Source of the DNA: Prochlorococcus sp. AG-402-G06
Lineage (GTDB): Bacteria; Cyanobacteriota; Cyanobacteriia; PCC-6307; Cyanobiaceae
DNA length: 64,000 nt
Assembly (NCBI GenBank): GCA_003277985.1
Contig: QCHR01000005.1
Location: 1-64,000 of the forward strand
Direction of reading: 5' to 3'
A program made the position numbers and the translations under genes. Positions within the stretch are counted from its first letter, which is position 1; each line of letters opens with the position of its first letter. Positions 1 to 8,956 of the stretch are shown one piece after another. The notes below the pieces were generated by a model. That model worked only from the letters and a program-made list of their open reading frames with translations. It had not been told where the DNA came from and did not search any database.

Positions 1-273
1 TGCTAATGGACCACTAGCATTACCAGTTTCCATGCCCATATAAAGCATGTCTTCACCAGTGAAGCTTGAAGTCACATCCAGGCCATATGCATACTGCATA
101 TAAAGCTCTTCTTCCTTATCTGTTGTTCCGCCGTCAGCAACAGAACCAACAGTAAAATAAGCACCACCAGAAAGAGTTGTGGTTGATGAAAATGCAGTAT
201 CTGCATTAGCTGCAACAGGAGCCATTAGGCCCAATGCAGCAGGAGCCACCAGCAAACGCTGAAAAAGCTTCAT
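1..273 (-). CDS. Outer-membrane porin, N-terminal part (cut by window edge)
   Basis: The minus-strand frame opens with ATG at 271-273 and runs off the left edge, giving 91 residues. It starts with a typical Sec signal peptide (MKLFQRLLVAPAALGLMAPV, then AANA as a likely cleavage site). The mature part has alternating short beta-like stretches. Its segment 'TSSFTGEDMLYMGMETGN' closely resembles 'MTSFTGQDMLKTAVRIGN' of the complete porin at 23726-24925, so both probably belong to the picocyanobacterial porin family that carries small solutes across the outer membrane. A perfect 23-bp inverted repeat lies 52 bp upstream of the start. The substrate cannot be read from this fragment. Confidence 0.8.
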   Translation of the reverse strand, partial: MKLFQRLLVAPAALGLMAPVAANADTAFSSTTTLSGGAYFTVGSVADGGTTDKEEELYMQYAYGLDVTSSFTGEDMLYMGMETGNASGPLA

Positions 274-324
274 TGTGTCCTCACACAAATTAAGATCAAT
301 TTATTATCTTTATTTAAGTAACAG

Positions 325-382
325 TTAAATGTATTGGTAAATACAAAACCATAGATTGATTTGTATTTACCAATACATTTAA
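325..382. repeat. Perfect 23-bp inverted repeat with 12-nt spacer
   Basis: The arms are 325-347 and 360-382 and are exact reverse complements over 23 bases; the spacer is 348-359. It lies 52 bp upstream of the porin start, in its promoter or 5' leader. No T-run follows on the porin-reading strand, so it is not a textbook terminator. It may be a regulator site, a leader hairpin, a terminator for transcription from the 551-730 gene, or a remnant of a small mobile repeat. Confidence 0.85.
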
Positions 383-550
383 GGCTATGCCAAGGTTTAG
401 ATTTTGGAATAAATCACTTAAAATATAAATCATTTGGTCATTTTACTAATGCATAATTAATTTTAGATTTGAGGAAAAACTTCTTATTGGCCTAATGATT
501 TAATTATTGAAGAAATAAGAGATAATATTTTTTTTATACAATTTCACTCT

Positions 551-730
551 TTAATCACTATCTATAGATCTTGCTTCAGGCCCTAAAGCTGATGCAACCC
601 ATTCTGAAACTAAAGCTGAAACATTAGATAGTTTATTAAGGAAAATTCTTTCTTCGAGGGTAACTAATTGCTTAGTTTCTAATCTATTAATTATATTTTT
701 TATCCTTATTCTTGTTGTTGTAGAGATCAT
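551..730 (-). CDS. Small hypothetical protein (59 aa)
   Basis: ATG at 728-730 opens a 59-residue frame ending at TAA 551-553. It begins MISTTTRIRIKNIINRLE, continues with TLEERIFLNKLSNVSALVSEW and ends VASALGPEARSIDSD. The composition looks like a real soluble helical protein (regular amphipathic spacing, GPEA motif near the end) and is unlike the low-complexity AT-rich noise nearby. I recall similar short proteins in marine picocyanobacteria but cannot name a family. No metal ligands, signal peptide or membrane segment is visible. Function unknown. Confidence 0.6.
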   Translation of the reverse strand: MISTTTRIRIKNIINRLETKQLVTLEERIFLNKLSNVSALVSEWVASALGPEARSIDSD

Positions 731-887
731 AAATTTTTTTATTTTTTTATAACTAATTAGATCTCGAAGGGGAGTTCAACTTGGACATATTAAGGAAAAC
801 TTTATGTTTTTATGTTTACCTTTTGTATAAAAAATTACAAATACTTTTAAATTTTTTTGTTTTAATTTCAACAAATAATTGTCAGTA

Positions 888-1115
888 ATGGTCGATTTCT
901 CTTACAGGAATGTCACGTCTAGCATGGTCGTGCTGAAATGTATTGGTCCGGATAGATTTTTTCTAGAACGAGCAATTTTCCCTCAAGAAGTATTTTCCTC
1001 TATGGCCCCAGAGGGTTCGCAATTGGAAATTTGGGGAATAGAATCTTATGGCCCTAATTTGGAGCAACGTCTCCGAATAACTTCATCTAAAACAGAGGAT
1101 TGGCTTGTAGCCTAA
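888..1115 (+). CDS. DUF1830-like protein
   Basis: ATG at 888 gives 75 residues; an in-frame TTG at 879 would add three. The sequence has the look of the cyanobacterial DUF1830 family: an N-terminal 'YRN-T-S' element, a central 'RFFLERAIFPQEVFSSMAPEGSQLEIW' type block with the FP..V/L..F.AP pattern, and a charged end. The family is small, single-domain and of unknown function. The gene runs towards ureC (26 bp between the two 3' ends), so it is not part of the urease operon. Assigned from pattern memory, moderately sure. Confidence 0.65.
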   Translation: MVDFSYRNVTSSMVVLKCIGPDRFFLERAIFPQEVFSSMAPEGSQLEIWGIESYGPNLEQRLRITSSKTEDWLVA

Positions 1116-1141
1116 AAATATATAAGATCTAACGTAAATAA

Positions 1142-2851
1142 TTAAAGCAATAGATATCTCTGAGCAAGTGGTAGTGATTTAGCTGGTTCACAGGTTAAAA
1201 GTTCTCCGTTTGCAAATACTTCGTATGTTTGAGGGTCTACTTCGATTTTGGGTCTTGCATCATTTAGTTTCATTGATTGTTTAGATATTTTTCTTGTGTC
1301 TATAACGGGCGCATAAGAGCGTTCCAAATTTAGTTGCTTAGGAACACCAGCGTCTATTGCGCTTTCGCTTAAGAAGGTCAGGCATGTAGGAATTATCCCT
1401 TTGCCAAAGGAAGAAAACATTGGACGACCATGGACTGGTTGAGGCGTAGGTATAGAGGCATTTGCATCTCCCATTTGAGCCCATGCGATAGATCCTCCCT
1501 TGACTACTAAGTCAGGTTTAACTCCAAAAAAGCCAGGTTTCCAAAGTACTAAGTCTGCTAGTTTGCCAACTTCAACCGACCCAACATGACGACTTATTCC
1601 ATGAGCTATCGCTGGATTAATAGTTACCTTTGAGATATATCTTTTCAGCCGATGATTATCATTTCTTTGATTATCCTCTGGTAAAACCCCTCTTTGAGCT
1701 TTCATTTTATGAGCAGTTTGAAAAGTTCGACTAATGACCTCCCCCACTCTTCCCATGGCCTGAGAGTCACTAGCAATAATAGAAAAGGCTCCTAAATCGT
1801 GGAGTATGTCTTCAGCAGCAATAGTTTCACGACGTATTCTTGACTCGGCAAATGCAACATCCTCAGGAATCTTGGGGTCCAAATGATGGCAAACCATCAA
1901 CATGTCTAAATGCTCTTCAAGAGTATTTAGAGTGAAAGGCCTGGTGGGATTTGTACTACTTGGGATCACATTAGATTCCCCACAAATTTTGATAATGTCA
2001 GGAGCATGACCACCACCAGCTCCTTCTGTGTGGAAAGTATGAATTGTTCTTCCTTTTATTGCTCGAATTGTATCCTCAACAAACCCAGCTTCATTTAGGG
2101 TATCTGTATGAATACAAACTTGTACGTCTAGTTGATCTGCAACACTTAGGCATGAATCAATACAAGCTGGTGTAGTTCCCCAATCTTCATGAAGCTTTAA
2201 TCCACATGCACCTGCCCTTACTTGTTCTTCTAATGCTGCTTTATTAGTTGCATTGCCTTTCCCAAAGAACCCGAGATTGACAGGAAATCCTTCTGCTGAT
2301 TGCAGCATCCTTGAGATGTGAAATGCTCCTGGAGTACATGTTGTTGCATTAGTACCTGTTGCTGGACCAGTCCCCCCTCCGAGCATTGTTGTAACTCCAC
2401 TAGCTAAAGCAGTTTCTATTTGCTGTGGACAAATAAAATGAATATGACTATCAATAGCCCCTGCTGTAATAATATTTCCTTCTCCTGCAATTGCTTCTGT
2501 ACTGGCGCCTATAATAATGTTTACACCTTCTTGAGTATCAGGGTTGCCAGCTTTTCCGATACCTGAGATTTTTCCGTCTTTAATGCCAATATCAGCTTTA
2601 ACAATTCCCCACCAATCCAGGATAAGTGCATTGGTGATAACGGTATCTACTACTCCATTGTCTCTGCTTTGTTGTGATTGTCCCATCCCATCACGAATAA
2701 CTTTACCTCCACCAAATTTAACTTCGTCTCCATAGTGAGTATGATCCTTTTCAACTTCGAGTATTAAGTTTGTATCTGCAAGTCTAATACGATCCCCTTT
2801 AGTAGGACCATAAGTCTCTGCATAAGCTTGACGAGAAATTTTGAAAGGCAT
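1142..2851 (-). CDS. ureC: Urease alpha subunit
   Basis: This 569-residue protein is the catalytic subunit of urease, which hydrolyses urea to ammonia and carbamate in the cytosol. All nickel-site residues are in place: His136 and His138 (DSHIHF), Lys219 for carbamylation (GLKLHEDW), His248, His274 ([12 protein letters not shown]) and Asp362. The flap Cys321-His322 (MVCHHLD) is present as well. Each is offset by two from the Klebsiella numbering and the length is the usual one. The gene is last in ureD-ureA-ureB-ureC on the minus strand, one base after ureB, which implies translational coupling. The enzyme needs UreDEFG, encoded alongside, for nickel loading. Confidence 0.98.
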   Translation of the reverse strand: MPFKISRQAYAETYGPTKGDRIRLADTNLILEVEKDHTHYGDEVKFGGGKVIRDGMGQSQQSRDNGVVDTVITNALILDWWGIVKADIGIKDGKISGIGKAGNPDTQEGVNIIIGASTEAIAGEGNIITAGAIDSHIHFICPQQIETALASGVTTMLGGGTGPATGTNATTCTPGAFHISRMLQSAEGFPVNLGFFGKGNATNKAALEEQVRAGACGLKLHEDWGTTPACIDSCLSVADQLDVQVCIHTDTLNEAGFVEDTIRAIKGRTIHTFHTEGAGGGHAPDIIKICGESNVIPSSTNPTRPFTLNTLEEHLDMLMVCHHLDPKIPEDVAFAESRIRRETIAAEDILHDLGAFSIIASDSQAMGRVGEVISRTFQTAHKMKAQRGVLPEDNQRNDNHRLKRYISKVTINPAIAHGISRHVGSVEVGKLADLVLWKPGFFGVKPDLVVKGGSIAWAQMGDANASIPTPQPVHGRPMFSSFGKGIIPTCLTFLSESAIDAGVPKQLNLERSYAPVIDTRKISKQSMKLNDARPKIEVDPQTYEVFANGELLTCEPAKSLPLAQRYLLL

Positions 2852-2852
2852 T

Positions 2853-3173
2853 TTATTGTTGAAGTGAATCGTTTATAAGTCCGTTAAATCCAAAAATTTT
2901 ACGGTCTCCTGCGTAAGGCACAAGATTAACTTCTCTTTGGTCGCCTGGCTCAAATCTAATAGCAGTACCTGCTGGGATGTCTAACCTTTTACCTAGAGAT
3001 TTGTTTCGATCAAATTCTAGACCTTTGTTGGACTCAAAAAAATGATAATGAGAGCCTATTTGTATCGGTCGATCGGAAATGTTCGCGACTTTTAGAATTG
3101 TGACTTCTCTTCCCTTATTAAGTTCAATGAAACCATCTTCGGTAATAAGTTCTCCAGGAATTAAATGAGACAT
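2853..3173 (-). CDS. ureB: Urease beta subunit
   Basis: A 106-residue structural subunit of urease. It begins [19 protein letters not shown] and has the family's conserved '[19 protein letters not shown]' block and the '[21 protein letters not shown]' block, ending with the short 'IFGFNGLIN' segment. The length matches stand-alone UreB in three-subunit bacterial ureases. It lies 6 bp after ureA and 1 bp before ureC, so the three subunits are almost certainly cotranscribed and translationally coupled. It assembles with UreA and UreC into the (abc)3 enzyme. Confidence 0.97.
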   Translation of the reverse strand: MSHLIPGELITEDGFIELNKGREVTILKVANISDRPIQIGSHYHFFESNKGLEFDRNKSLGKRLDIPAGTAIRFEPGDQREVNLVPYAGDRKIFGFNGLINDSLQQ

Positions 3174-3179
3174 GATTTC

Positions 3180-3482
3180 CTAGCTAATTGGATTGTGAAG
3201 TGTTACCAGCTTCGTTCCATCTGGAAAAACAGCTTCTATTTGAACTTCATGGATGAGTTCGGGTACACCTTCCATAACTTGTTCTGTTGTTAACCACGTG
3301 GTTCCTTCGTTCATTAAGGTTGAGACACTTTTTCCATCTCTAGCACCTTCAAGTACTTGAAAGCTAAGCCAAGCAACGGCTTCAGGATGATTTAATTTCA
3401 AACCTCTATTTAATCTTCGCTCTGCCAAAAGAGCAGCGGTCACTACAAGTAATTTGTCTTTTTCTTGAGGGCTTAAGTACAT
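3180..3482 (-). CDS. ureA: Urease gamma subunit
   Basis: A 100-residue subunit beginning [20 protein letters not shown], with the family core '[19 protein letters not shown]' and the '[21 protein letters not shown]' C terminus. The length is exactly that expected. It is the first structural subunit of the cluster, following the accessory gene ureD by 49 bp, and is followed closely by ureB and ureC. It has no catalytic residues of its own and forms part of the trimeric urease assembly. Confidence 0.97.
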   Translation of the reverse strand: MYLSPQEKDKLLVVTAALLAERRLNRGLKLNHPEAVAWLSFQVLEGARDGKSVSTLMNEGTTWLTTEQVMEGVPELIHEVQIEAVFPDGTKLVTLHNPIS

Positions 3483-3531
3483 TTTTTAATAGTTAGAAGC
3501 TCACTTTACAAGCAAAAAAATGCTTAAAAGT

Positions 3532-4455
3532 TCATGATGGACATTTTGTATCTGTTGATGGATTTTCTTGCATTGGCCAAATCCTCATGTATTCAGGGAT
3601 GGTTGATTTTCTTAAAACTCTAGTAAGACTCCAAATCCTAAAGAACCAAAATCTAGCTGATTGTGTTGATGAGCCTGTGTATCTTGCTGATATGCCATTT
3701 TCAAGAAGACTACAAGTCATAAATCCCTCAAGTCCAGATCTTTTTTTTCGGCATTTGACTAATAAATCAGATAAATCTTTTTGCTTAATTCCCTTAGGTG
3801 TTATCCAAGTTAAAGATCCAAATACTGGTTTCTGATCTAAGCCATGAATGGACTTTAGAGCTTCTCCAGATAGTTCAAGGCGATCACTATATTCATAATG
3901 CTTGCCTTGATCATTTTTTCTAAAGATTTCCAAAGATGATCTCCATACGCCATTTCCAAGTTCTTCTCCTGCAGCAGTTCGTCCTAAACGAACCAAGTCA
4001 ACACATAAAAAGCTTGATGAAGTATCAAGATTAACAGTAATGTTTTGTTCAAAAAGACCTCCCTGATAAATGATTAATTCTTGAGGGATCCACTCAAAGT
4101 CAGAATTTTTTTCAATTTGAAAAAAACATTTTTGATTCGCCCATCTCCCTTGCGGATTTATTTTTGACCTGCCTCTACTGCCATAAACTTTTTGAGCTGC
4201 TACTGAAGAACATATAGCACTACTATCTTCTTCAGCACTAACATTTATTGTAAGTTGATCACCTCCAACAATCCCTCCTGCACTATGAAGAAGTGGTATT
4301 TCACATCTCCCATCTTTTTTATCGTTGAATACTCTCATTAATTTTAATGGAGCAGTGCATTTTGCTTGATGAATTGTTTTGAGACTATCTATCTTGTTAG
4401 GACTTGACTTTTTGAAAAGCCTTAGATCACAAGTTCCATGCCATTGAAGTGTCAT
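3532..4455 (-). CDS. ureD: Urease accessory protein UreD
   Basis: A 307-residue scaffold protein for urease nickel-site assembly, acting with UreF and UreG on the apoenzyme. Family signatures are the N-terminal 'LHSAGGIVGGDQLTINVS' (H-S-x-G-G-x-x-x-G-D motif) and 'AAQKVYGSRGRSKINPQG'. The middle has 'FEWIPQELIIYQGGLFEQN', typical of UreD/UreH. It heads the minus-strand ureDABC unit and is divergent from ureE across about 100 bp that must hold both promoters. No canonical GTA-N8-TAC NtcA box was found in that gap. Confidence 0.95.
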   Translation of the reverse strand: MTLQWHGTCDLRLFKKSSPNKIDSLKTIHQAKCTAPLKLMRVFNDKKDGRCEIPLLHSAGGIVGGDQLTINVSAEEDSSAICSSVAAQKVYGSRGRSKINPQGRWANQKCFFQIEKNSDFEWIPQELIIYQGGLFEQNITVNLDTSSSFLCVDLVRLGRTAAGEELGNGVWRSSLEIFRKNDQGKHYEYSDRLELSGEALKSIHGLDQKPVFGSLTWITPKGIKQKDLSDLLVKCRKKRSGLEGFMTCSLLENGISARYTGSSTQSARFWFFRIWSLTRVLRKSTIPEYMRIWPMQENPSTDTKCPS

Positions 4456-4557
4456 TGTATAGTTGTATCGATTTTGTTCATTTAATATTGAGAAAATAAT
4501 AAATGTCTTTGCAGGTAGATATAACCTTTAAAATTTAGACATACAAAAGATTTAAGC

Positions 4558-5007
4558 TTGTCACACGAATTAATCTATCTCACTGAGAGAATTAGTGCTC
4601 AAGGAATAGAAGATTGTCTGCTACTTCCCTTGTCAGCAAAAGAGAGGACTCAGCTTCGTGGAAAGCGATCAACTTTAGATGGCATTGATGTCATTTTAAA
4701 TTTGCCTAGAGGAGGAGGTCGATTGACACCTGGAGAGGTATTGAAGAGTGAGAATCTCCAAGTTTTTGTAAGGATAAAGGCAGCTCATGAAGATGTAATA
4801 AGAATTAGATCAGAAAATAGATTGAAATTATTAAAAGCTGCTTATCATTTAGGTAATAGACATGTTGAGATCGAGTTGCACGATAAAGAATTATATTTAC
4901 TTAATGATGAAGTTATGAAAAAGATGTTGAAAGGCCAAGGCTTTGACATAAAAAGTTTCCAAAGACCTTTTTCTCCCGAGATAGGTGCTTATGAGCAGGA
5001 GGTTTGA
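4558..5007 (+). CDS. ureE: Urease accessory protein UreE, nickel chaperone
   Basis: A 149-residue protein with the UreE layout: an N-terminal peptide-binding domain (SAKERTQLRGKR, then 'VILNLPRGGGRLTPGEVL') and a metal-binding domain with 'AAYHLGNRHVEIELH', where the HLGNRH block carries the interface histidine. It delivers nickel to the UreG/UreF/UreD complex. It has no histidine-rich tail; it ends GAYEQEV, as in UreE proteins that only ferry nickel and do not store it. The start is TTG at 4558, since no better ATG is in frame. It is the first gene of ureEFG. Confidence 0.93.
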   Translation: MSHELIYLTERISAQGIEDCLLLPLSAKERTQLRGKRSTLDGIDVILNLPRGGGRLTPGEVLKSENLQVFVRIKAAHEDVIRIRSENRLKLLKAAYHLGNRHVEIELHDKELYLLNDEVMKKMLKGQGFDIKSFQRPFSPEIGAYEQEV

Positions 5008-5019
5008 TGAATTCCATTT

Positions 5020-5691
5020 ATGAAACTTGAGTTTTTACAATTAATGAGCCCATCATTACCAGTTGGTGCTTTTAGTTACTCAGAAGGATTGGAGTGGCTG
5101 GTTCAAAATAAAAAAGTATATGACGAAAAGACACTCTTCAATTGGATTGAAAGTGAACTTTCTCGAGGTCAGATAACAATTGAGGCAAGCTCAATTGCTT
5201 ACATAATGAGAGATTTGGTTAATTGGAGGGATAAGAAAGATGATGAATATAAGATACCTATTGAAGAGTGGAATTCTTGGCTTAGTTCATTAAGAGATTC
5301 TCCAGATGTACGATCTCAACAAATTCAAATGGGTGAATCTCTATTACAACTTCTGATTGATTTAGATCATCCTCTTCCTGATAACGATAAGAAATTCATA
5401 TGGCCGATCGCTTGGGCTTGGGCTGGAGTTTGTTGGAATATATCACAAATTGATTTAGTGGAAGGGTTTTTATATAGTTGGGTGGCTAATCAATTAAGTG
5501 CAGCATTAAGACTATTGTCATTGGGCCCCACAAAAGCTCAACAGCTTCAAAAGAAATCTCTATTGCATATTAAGTCTCAAGCAACGTTCTTATTGCAACA
5601 GAATCCAAAAAAAATTTGGATTAGCGATGTTGGCGCGATTATGGCACAACAATCGCATGTAGAACTTTATTCAAGATTATTTAGAAGCTAA
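5020..5691 (+). CDS. ureF: Urease accessory protein UreF
   Basis: A 223-residue all-helical protein. Recognisable UreF features are the N-terminal '[19 protein letters not shown]' motif, the '[18 protein letters not shown]' segment and the conserved C-terminal '[11 protein letters not shown]'. UreF bridges UreD and UreG and gates GTP-dependent nickel insertion. The gene starts 12 bp after ureE, and its TAA stop shares a base with the ATG of ureG (TAATG), which implies coupled translation. Confidence 0.95.
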   Translation: MKLEFLQLMSPSLPVGAFSYSEGLEWLVQNKKVYDEKTLFNWIESELSRGQITIEASSIAYIMRDLVNWRDKKDDEYKIPIEEWNSWLSSLRDSPDVRSQQIQMGESLLQLLIDLDHPLPDNDKKFIWPIAWAWAGVCWNISQIDLVEGFLYSWVANQLSAALRLLSLGPTKAQQLQKKSLLHIKSQATFLLQQNPKKIWISDVGAIMAQQSHVELYSRLFRS

Positions 5692-6299
5692 TGGAAAGTA
5701 AATTAAGAGTTGGAATAGCTGGTCCAGTAGGCTCTGGTAAAACGGCTATTATCCAGAGACTATGTGAAAATCTGAAAGATCACTTTGAGATCGCAGTAGT
5801 AACTAATGATATATTCACTCAAGAAGATGCAAAGTTTTTAACTAATTCAAAGGCTTTAGCACCTGAACGTATTAAAGGAGTTGAAACGGGAGGATGCCCA
5901 CATACAGCGATAAGAGAGGATTGTTCTATAAATAGAATTGCTGTTGAAGAGTTAGAGCAGAAATTTACAGCTTTAGATTTAGTATTTGTTGAAAGTGGTG
6001 GCGATAATCTTGCTGCAAGTTTTAGCCCTGAGTTAGTTGACATATGTATTTACATCATTGATGTCGCTGCTGGAGATAAGATCCCCAGGAAAGGAGGTCC
6101 AGGAATAACACGTTCAGATTTATTAGTGATCAATAAGATTGACCTTGCTGAAATGGTTGGAGCAAGCTTGGAAATAATGGAAAGAGATACTCTGTTGATG
6201 AGGAAAAATCTTCCTTGGTGTTTTACTAATACCAAATCAGGGGAGGGGATAAAAATTATTGAGGAGTTTTTGTGTGATCAGATACCTTCCAGTCGTTAA
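5691..6299 (+). CDS. ureG: Urease accessory GTPase UreG
   Basis: A 202-residue SIMIBI-class GTPase that powers nickel insertion into urease. The P-loop GPVGSGKT is at residues 11-18. The invariant metal-binding Cys-Pro-His lies at 69-71 ([15 protein letters not shown]), '[10 protein letters not shown]' is the switch region and 'VINKIDLA' the guanine-specificity motif. Length is normal. It overlaps ureF by one base and closes ureEFG. Two NtcA-type boxes follow directly and belong to the next gene, urtA. Confidence 0.98.
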   Translation: MESKLRVGIAGPVGSGKTAIIQRLCENLKDHFEIAVVTNDIFTQEDAKFLTNSKALAPERIKGVETGGCPHTAIREDCSINRIAVEELEQKFTALDLVFVESGGDNLAASFSPELVDICIYIIDVAAGDKIPRKGGPGITRSDLLVINKIDLAEMVGASLEIMERDTLLMRKNLPWCFTNTKSGEGIKIIEEFLCDQIPSSR

Positions 6300-6302
6300 A
6301 GA

Positions 6303-6336
6303 GTATTAACTAATACAAAAACGTATCTTCGTTTAC
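6303..6336 (+). promoter_or_regulatory. Two tandem NtcA-type boxes upstream of urtA
   Basis: Two perfect GTA-N8-TAC matches stand in line: GTATTAACTAATAC at 6303-6316 and GTATCTTCGTTTAC at 6323-6336. Their centres are 20 bp apart, about two helical turns. They lie 106 bp upstream of urtA. NtcA is the cyanobacterial activator of nitrogen-stress genes and is known to control urt genes. A -10 element at the classical distance from the second box would fall near 6359-6364 (TTAGCT), an imperfect match. The sites are seen; regulation is inferred. Confidence 0.75.
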
Positions 6337-6441
6337 TGAAATAGCTAATTTAGTCTCATTAGCTACAAAAAGAAGGGTGTTCAGTTGGATACTTTCCGTA
6401 AACCCCCAAGGTGGGCAAACAACTAATTTAGTTAGTATTTC

Positions 6442-7719
6442 ATGAAGCTTTCAAAGCGCATTTTTGCAGGTTTAGCTACTGCCTCATTGGCCGTAACTGT
6501 TACTGCTTGTGGTGGATCAGATTCCTCAGGCAACTTTGATGACACCGTTACTGTTGGAATTCTCCATTCTCTATCAGGGACAATGGCAATCTCGGAATCA
6601 ACTCTTGTTGATACAGAGAAAATGGCTATTGAGGAGATTAATGCAGCAGGCGGTGTAACAGTCGACGGTAAAAGCTATAAAATCGAGTACATCGTTGAGG
6701 ATGGTGCCTCAGATTGGCCTACCTTTGCTGAAAAATCTAAGAAGTTAATCGATCAGGATGGAGTTCCAGTTGTTTTTGGTGGCTGGACATCTGCAAGTCG
6801 TAAGGCAATGCTTCCGGTTTATGAATCTAAAGATGCATTCCTTTATTACCCTATTCAATACGAAGCCCAAGAGTGTTCCAATAACATCTTCTATACCGGA
6901 GCAACTCCTAATCAGCAATCCGAGCCTGCTACAGATTTTATGTACAAACGCTCTCCAGCTGCTGGAGGAGATTTCTTCTTGGTTGGTTCTGATTATGTTT
7001 TCCCAAGAACTTCTAATACAATTACTAAAGCTCAAGTTAAACAACTTGGCGGTAAAGTTGTTGGAGAAGATTACCTTCCTTTAGGTAATACAGAGGTTGC
7101 ACCCATTATTTCCAAGATAAAAGTTGCTCTTCCTGATGGCGGAATAATCATTAACACCTTGAATGGTGATCAAAACGTTGCTTTCTTCAAACAAATCCAG
7201 GACGCAGGAATTACTCCTTCAAATGGTTATTACGTGATGAACTACTCCATTGCGGAAGAAGAAATTAGTACTATTGGACCTGAGTTCCTTGAGGGCCACT
7301 ATGGTGCTTGGAACTATATGATGTCTATTGATACTCCAGCCTCTAAGAAATTTGCTAAGAGCTTTAAGAAGAGATGGGGAAGCGATCGTGTTGTAGCTGA
7401 TCCTCAAGAATCTGCTTATAACATGGTTTATCTTTGGAAGCAGGCAGTTGAAGATGCAGGCACATTTGATGATAATGCGGTTAGAGAAGCATTAGTTGGG
7501 CAGACATTTGATGCTCCTCAAGGGCCAGTAGAGGTTATGGCAAATCATCACCTATCTCAAACAGTGAGAATTGGTGAAATCAACGCAGAGGGTGGATTTA
7601 CAATCCTTGAAGAAACTGGAGTTGTTGAACCACAAGCCTGGAACCAAAAACATCCAAGTTCAAAAGGTTATGCATGTGATTGGACAGATCCTAAGAAAGG
7701 TGAAAAATATAGGATGTGA
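6442..7719 (+). CDS. urtA: Urea ABC transporter, substrate-binding lipoprotein
   Basis: A 425-residue binding protein of the branched-chain amino acid/urea family (Peripla_BP_5 type). It starts with a signal peptide and a lipobox ending at Cys23 (VTAC-GGSDSSG), so it should be membrane-anchored in the periplasm. UrtA traits are 'VGILHSLSGTMAISES', 'GGWTSASRKAMLPVYE', 'LFYPIQYEAQECS'-like text (here LYYPIQYEAQECSNN) and the C-terminal 'RIGEINAEGGF'. It scavenges urea for the adjacent urease. A hairpin after its stop separates it from the permease genes, and tandem NtcA-type boxes precede it. Confidence 0.96.
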   Translation: MKLSKRIFAGLATASLAVTVTACGGSDSSGNFDDTVTVGILHSLSGTMAISESTLVDTEKMAIEEINAAGGVTVDGKSYKIEYIVEDGASDWPTFAEKSKKLIDQDGVPVVFGGWTSASRKAMLPVYESKDAFLYYPIQYEAQECSNNIFYTGATPNQQSEPATDFMYKRSPAAGGDFFLVGSDYVFPRTSNTITKAQVKQLGGKVVGEDYLPLGNTEVAPIISKIKVALPDGGIIINTLNGDQNVAFFKQIQDAGITPSNGYYVMNYSIAEEEISTIGPEFLEGHYGAWNYMMSIDTPASKKFAKSFKKRWGSDRVVADPQESAYNMVYLWKQAVEDAGTFDDNAVREALVGQTFDAPQGPVEVMANHHLSQTVRIGEINAEGGFTILEETGVVEPQAWNQKHPSSKGYACDWTDPKKGEKYRM

Positions 7720-7749
7720 TTCAATTTTGACTTATAAATAGATTCTAAT

Positions 7750-7777
7750 AAGGAGCCTTCGGGCTCCTTATTTCTTT
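7750..7777 (+). terminator. Hairpin/terminator between urtA and urtBCDE
   Basis: An 8-bp stem AAGGAGCC / GGCTCCTT closed by a stable TTCG tetraloop (7750-7769) is followed by A and the T-rich TTTCTTT. This is a textbook intrinsic terminator about 30 bp after the urtA stop and 19 bp before urtB. Since urtBCDE have no other obvious promoter, partial read-through would give more binding protein than permease, a common arrangement in ABC operons. Confidence 0.85.
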
Positions 7778-7795
7778 AAAAACACAACCAAGCTA

Positions 7796-8953
7796 GTGCA
7801 ACTTTTACTTGAAAGTCTCTTTAATGGCGTTGCTATTGGCTCAGTTTTGCTTGTCGCAGCACTGGGACTAGCAATTGTCTTCGGTTTAATGGGTGTCATC
7901 AATCTTGCTCATGGTGAATTGATGATGCTTGGTGCTTATTCAACATACATAACCCAATTAATTTTCAAACAAGTTTCTTTCTTAAAACCTTTTTATGATT
8001 CGTATGTCATAGTTGCAATTGGAATTGCTTTTTTAGTTAGTGGAACAGTGGGGATTCTTTTAGAACGAACAGTTATTAGACGTCTCTATGGAAGTCCTCT
8101 GGAAACACTTTTAGCTACATGGGGAGTTAGCCTAATCCTTCAACAATTTGTTAGAAGTGTTCCGCTGGCCTATGCAAGTGGTTTGGTAATAACACTTTTC
8201 TTTGGCTTGTTTTCACCATTATTTATTTCTGATGACTTACTATCTGGTGCAAAAGGTAAAATAATAAGAGCAACTACTTGGGGATTCTCAGCGTTATTGG
8301 GTGTCGCAACAGGAGGTATTTTATCTTCTTTAGTAAGCAAACTTAGTCGGGCTAGTGCAAGGAATGTTGATGTTACAGCTCCATCCTGGATGAGAGGTGG
8401 AATTGATTTCCTTGGAATTACTTTTCCTAAAACTCGTCTTTTAATAATCCTTATTACCTTAATATCTGTTTTAGTAGTCATTTTCTTCCTTGATAAAACA
8501 GCTTGGGGAATAAGAATTAGAGCAGTAACTCAAAATAGACCCATGAGTGATTGTTTGGGTATATCAACCGAAACAGTAGATATTATTACTTTTGGAATTG
8601 GATCTGGTTTGGCTGGTGTCGCAGGAGTTGCGGTTTCACTTCTTGGCTCAGTGGGACCAAATGTTGGAGGGAATTATATTGTTGGATGTTTTATGGTTGT
8701 AGTTCTTGGTGGCGTAGGTAATTTATTAGGAACAATCCTTGCTTCTTTCTCTATTGGAATAATGACCGATTTGATAGGAGCAGGAAGACTTCTGACCATT
8801 TGGCCAGAGATGCCATCCCCTCTTTATTCAACAATAGATTTTTTTGCTACAACAAGCATGGCTAGAGTAATGATATTTGCTCTCATAGTGATATTTCTTC
8901 AATTTAGACCAACTGGGATGTTCCCTCAAAAAGGAAGAATGGTGGAGTCTTGA
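7796..8953 (+). CDS. urtB: Urea ABC transporter, permease UrtB
   Basis: A 385-residue integral membrane protein of the LivH-type permease family. The N-terminal 'GVAIGSVLLVAALGLAIVFGLMGVINLAHGELMMLGAY' region is the hallmark of this family, and the sequence shows about eight hydrophobic segments. The start is GTG at 7796. It pairs with UrtC to form the channel for urea delivered by UrtA and is 3 bp from urtC. The central insert (about residues 120-210), which includes the SWMRGG segment, is longer than in LivH, as is usual for UrtB. Confidence 0.95.
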   Translation: MQLLLESLFNGVAIGSVLLVAALGLAIVFGLMGVINLAHGELMMLGAYSTYITQLIFKQVSFLKPFYDSYVIVAIGIAFLVSGTVGILLERTVIRRLYGSPLETLLATWGVSLILQQFVRSVPLAYASGLVITLFFGLFSPLFISDDLLSGAKGKIIRATTWGFSALLGVATGGILSSLVSKLSRASARNVDVTAPSWMRGGIDFLGITFPKTRLLIILITLISVLVVIFFLDKTAWGIRIRAVTQNRPMSDCLGISTETVDIITFGIGSGLAGVAGVAVSLLGSVGPNVGGNYIVGCFMVVVLGGVGNLLGTILASFSIGIMTDLIGAGRLLTIWPEMPSPLYSTIDFFATTSMARVMIFALIVIFLQFRPTGMFPQKGRMVES

Positions 8954-8956
8954 CGT

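Noticed and set aside
2544..2735. 63-residue plus-strand frame inside ureC
   Set aside because: It is a shadow of the urease alpha gene; no domain and no start signal.
4456..4557. NtcA box between ureD and ureE
   Set aside because: No GTA-N8-TAC or close match was found in the gap; the GTA-like triplets present are not paired with TAC at the right distance.
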